A stretch of DNA of 64,000 bases. Source: Heterocephalus glaber. Lineage: Eukaryota; Chordata; Mammalia; Rodentia; Bathyergidae. This document shows positions 58,881-64,000 of this stretch, in pieces. Position 1 is the first letter of the stretch, and every line of letters begins with the position of its first letter. The DNA lies in NCBI RefSeq assembly GCF_000247695.1, contig NW_004624747.1:12412850-12476849 (forward strand), read 5' to 3'. A model generated the notes under the pieces. That model saw only the letters and a list, made by a program, of their open reading frames with translations. It did not search any database and was not told the origin of the DNA. The translations under genes were made by a program, and so were the position numbers.

Positions 58881-60340
58881 CAAAATAATAAAGTAAGATG
58901 AGGCTGAAAGATAGTTCAGGACAAAAAAGCTTTACTGATGACTGGAGGCACAAAAATTACTGTCTTCAACGCAGACTTTGAGAAAAACATCGGGTGGGGC
59001 ATAAAATGGGAGAGCAGAAACAGATGGTTTTTCAAATTGCATGGATAACACGCATGGACAACCCTGGAAACAGCTCCCATGAGAATTCTATCTAAAGTAA
59101 TGCATTGCAGGGAAACTTTTGATAAAAGTGCCACTGAAACACAGTCTCAACCTCTGGACACTGTGACAAGGGTTCAAAGGTGAAAAATAGTACAGATTGT
59201 GCCAGAGGCTTGGGCAGTGCCATTTTATCAGAAAGCAAAGCTCAGGGCCACTGTAGGGGCAGAGAACTGGAGAGGTAGGGAGGGGTCAGTTCACCAAGCC
59301 AGCAGATGACACAAGATCCCTAGGGTGGGGCGGATGGATTTACTGTGGGGAGAGCGTCACCCTACCATTCTACTGATGGTTCGACCTCAGCCACTGCAAG
59401 CATTCATTCACATTCAACCCACAAACACTCCAAGCTAGAAGCAGGACACTCATAAAACACCCTGCAGGAGGAATGAGTGGCGGGCGAAACAGCTGGGACA
59501 TGGAGCTGGCCAAGAAACTGCCAAGTGCTTGCTTTTAAGGACAGGCCTCAGCAGAGGACAGATACAACCCCAGAGGTACAGGTATTCCATTAGAAACTAG
59601 CTTCATTCACTGTGTGGACTGCACCGATGAAACTCTCAATCTCATACTTCAAAGGTATACTAAATATAAGGATCATCAAGCCTGTGCAGGGAAACCACAC
59701 CCACCAGGAGCTATGGGTTATAAGCTGTAAACTCTGCATGCAATATCAGAAAAGGAGACTTCCTTTGGGCTTCCCCATCCCACTCATGAACACTGACATG
59801 CAAAGGCATGATACAGCACACAGATGTAGGAGAAGAAGGTATTGGTTTAGTTCCTAGTGGCAGATTTTTCATTTCCACCCTGGAGATGTTGGCAAACATT
59901 GCAGTTCTGATGTTTGCCATGGGTTTTGCCAAGTGCTCAGTTCCAGTGAATTCTCAGAAGAATCAAGGTGCAAAGTGAAGTCCAGGGAAGGTCCAGGAAG
60001 CCCAGCCAGCCCAGTTCACCCAGCCAGCACAGCACTCTGCAGATCGAAGGGCTCTGGCTGAGGTCAGGATGATCAGGAGATCAGAATACACAGGACGTTT
60101 CAGGCCAGACTAGCTGCCCTTTTGTCCCCACTGGTCTGCACATGGGTACAGAGAGCAGAAGCACCAGGCTGAGCTCTCCACCCTAAGATTTCAGCTCTGG
60201 ACATATCAGAGAGCAGCCCTAAACGGGAAATGTGCCACCTCCATTTCCCTAAGATCCCCTCGTCATGAACCAAACTTGCTGCCCAGAGGCCTAGGGAGAC
60301 AGGAAGGTAGTAGGGAAATAAATACATCACATTTAGACGA
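58881..60340. other. Intergenic, no gene recognised
   Basis: Unique-looking sequence downstream of the DDT 3' end. No MIF-like or GST-like exon was found. Confidence 0.35.
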
Positions 60341-60354
60341 TAAGGTCCTCTCCG

Positions 60355-60360
60355 TTTATT
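60355..60360 (-). terminator. DDT: DDT polyadenylation signal
   Basis: AATAAA on the minus strand (TTTATT on +), 164 bases after the stop. Confidence 0.75.
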
Positions 60361-60523
60361 TGGAATGAGGGTGGGGAAGAGGACAACTGCAAGGTCACAG
60401 ACATATCTGCAGACGAGTGCCAGAACCCGGTATCCACCAGGCCCTGAGTCTGCCAGGCCCTGGCTTCTCGGGAAGAGGCAGCCAGCTCACAGGCTGATGT
60501 CCCGCATCCTTTGTGCCTTTGTG

Positions 60524-62215
<1,692 letters not shown>

Positions 62216-62274
62216 GCCTTTCTGGCCCAGGCCCAGCCTGTTCCTAATCTGTAGGCACATGGAAGCCTGAACCC

Positions 62275-63560
62275 ACGTACCTGTAGGGCCTCTCATAGGC
62301 TTGACCCTCGTAACTATCACTGTGCTGGTTAAATAATATTTTGAACGAGTTGCCAGGATTTCAAAGTCAGACAACTTCAAGTTTCCTGGGGTAGTCTGCA
62401 CTTCTCTAACACAGTTTGGAGACTTAGTAATGTGTGTGTGTGCAGGTTGGGACTGGGCAAATCCCTAGGGCTATGGTATCTCTACCTGGTCCCCAAGACT
62501 CCTGCCCTTGTAGCCTGTTGTGTGAGTGGTGACTCACTGTCCTCCAGGGAATGTCGGGGTTATTTCAAACAAGGCTGTCCTTTCAGTTACACATAGAGAA
62601 TTCCAAGTGTGCATATTAAGAGCTCCTCAATGAGAAGGCGATTGAGCCAAAACTATCATTGCTTGTCCTGTTAGTTAGTGGTTTATTAGAAGATTCACAA
62701 AGGGGCTAAGACGTAAGACAGGTAAAGTTGTGACAGTCCTGGAGGTGGCAAGTTTGGGACCCAGTTGGGCACAGAGAAGACAGTGGTTAGGATTAGGAGT
62801 AAACCTGGGAGAGCATACTGCTTGGCAACACCTGGAAGGCCAAGGAATAAGGGAGGACTTCCGTTCTCCAAGATGGGTCATGAACTAGCCCTGTACCCCA
62901 CCATTGGGAGACAGTGTCACCAGAGGCAAAAGACCTGGGGGACTGGGCCATTCCTGATCAGATAGCTCTTCCCCTGGTCAACCTCCAACTGTGATGTGTG
63001 CTTAGCCCGGGGAGCATGGAGCCTGCTTCCCAAGAGGACTGAGGGGAGGAAACACTGGGCCTAAGGATTGCAGAGGGGTCATTTGAAGTGGCCTGGGTGT
63101 GGGGAGGCCAGGGAAGTCTCCCAGGAGAAGCGACATGGGGCCAAATGCCCAGATACCATAAGCATGTGCTAAAGCTCTCTGCAAAGGTCAGGTGGGAGCC
63201 AGAGGGTGGAGGAAACATGAGGGAGGATACAAAAGGAATGGCATCATGAACTGTGGAGCAGAAATATGGAACATGTCCAGCCCCAAGCAAAGGCAGCATG
63301 GTGTGCTTTAGGTTTCCCTGATAGGATTTTCCCACCTCCTCCATATGTGTGATGGCTCAGGGATGCCTCTCCCAGGGGACCCTGGGAAGCCTCTCAGTAT
63401 CCCGAAGTGAGAGCTTATGAGGGTTCATTTTATAGGTGAGGAGCCTGAGACTCAGGACACTGAGACTCCTCCAGAGTCCCACAACCAGAAAGGTCAACAC
63501 AAGTGGGGAAGGCAGCTCCTTCCCAGGACTCCCTGCTATTGAGCAGGTCACCCCGCCCCC
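62275..63560. other. Between DDT and GSTT exon, nothing recognised
   Basis: Unique-looking sequence. The expected last GSTT exon (RPKLA-W-RVEA type) was not found on the minus strand here. Confidence 0.4.
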
Positions 63561-63570
63561 TGACACTCAC

Positions 63571-63716
63571 AAGCATCAGTTCCGTGATGGCCATCAAGTC
63601 AGCCACAGAGACTTGGGGACCAGTGAGGAAGGCCTGATCCCGAAGGAACTTGGCCTCGAGCAGCTGCAGGCAACTGTCCAGCTCAGCCAAAGTGGACGAC
63701 AGTGTCTCCTGGGGCA
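63571..63716 (-). CDS. Theta-class glutathione S-transferase, penultimate exon (GSTT1/GSTT3-type)
   Basis: GST theta enzymes conjugate glutathione to small electrophiles in the cytosol. The exon encodes VPQETLSSTLAELDSCLQLL then EAKFLRDQAFLTGPQVSVAD and LMAITELML. This is the C-terminal alpha-helical domain with the family block AFLTGP..S.ADL.AITELM. Acceptor ATCAGCCAG, donor GTGAGT, 146 nt, consistent with exon 4 of 5. Similarity is to GSTT1/GSTT3 rather than GSTT2. Upstream exons lie beyond the right edge. The last exon is not found before DDT, so the copy may be partial or a pseudogene. Confidence 0.75.
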
Positions 63717-63765
63717 CTGGCTGATACAGAGAACATCATCTAAAGGCCTGGCAGGAAGAATATCA

Positions 63766-63945
63766 AAGCCAGGCATAGTGGTGGACGCCTGTATTTCCAG
63801 CACTCTGGGAGGCTGAGGCAGGAAGATTGAAAGTTTGAGTCCACCCTGGGCAACTTAGCAACTGAATGAGACCCTCAAAATAAAAGTTAAAGAGGGGTAG
63901 AGTGGGAATGTAGCTCACTGTGAAGGGCCTTATTTCAATTCCCAG

Positions 63946-63950
<5 letters not shown>
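63766..63950 (+). repeat. B1-ID composite SINE
   Basis: AAGCCAGGCATAGTGGTGGA, TCTGGGAGGCTGAGGCAGGA, then an ID-like half (GGAATGTAGCTCACTG, TTCAATTCCCAGTA). Confidence 0.85.

Positions 63951-64000
<50 letters not shown>
63949..64000. repeat. (GA)n microsatellite at window end
   Basis: Uninterrupted GA run growing from the SINE tail and continuing past the edge. Confidence 0.95.

Overview
This is eukaryotic, mammalian DNA. Coding exons are short and bounded by AG/GT, most of the window is interspersed repeats, and the repeats are rodent-type: tRNA-derived ID SINEs, B1-like 7SL SINEs, B1+ID composite SINEs and L1. The ID and B1-ID variants (3' end ...GGTACC plus A-tail) suggest a non-murid rodent such as a squirrel-, beaver- or kangaroo-rat-related lineage. 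That placement is inference.

Layout. (1) 1-12,048, + strand: the last 11 coding exons of ACACB (acetyl-CoA carboxylase 2), intact and in frame for 464 residues to the stop, followed by 3' UTR. (2) 12-21.8 kb: no gene seen; a MaLR LTR, an AT-rich retroelement copy and a run of ID SINEs, ending in a CpG-rich patch cut off by an assembly gap (21,874-22,818). (3) 22.8-27.2 kb: 5'-truncated L1, a mariner-type TIR element and IDs. (4) 27.48-29.1 kb: a solo LTR with a 4-bp target duplication, then an intronless, frameshifted retrocopy of PRPSAP1. (5) 31-42.6 kb: old L1/B1/LTR sequence around an unidentified + strand exon set: two homologous exon pairs (71 nt + 25 nt each) and a possible terminal exon. 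(6) 43.2-49.4 kb: a solo LTR, a MER2 DNA transposon, and a 5-kb minus-strand insertion that looks like a retroposed LTR-element RNA (short terminal direct repeats, A-tail, L1-type target duplication). (7) 49.4-60.3 kb: repeats including a long minus-strand L1 and another LTR; no gene seen. (8) 60.36-61.95 kb, minus strand: complete three-exon DDT (D-dopachrome tautomerase). (9) 63.57-63.72 kb, minus strand: one exon of a theta-class glutathione S-transferase.

ACACB is on human 12q24 and DDT/GSTT on human 22q11. Their proximity fits the known ancestral mammalian 12-22 association, or could be a scaffold join at the gap. The genes are unrelated in function: malonyl-CoA synthesis at mitochondria (ACACB), MIF-family cytokine/tautomerase (DDT), and glutathione conjugation (GSTT).
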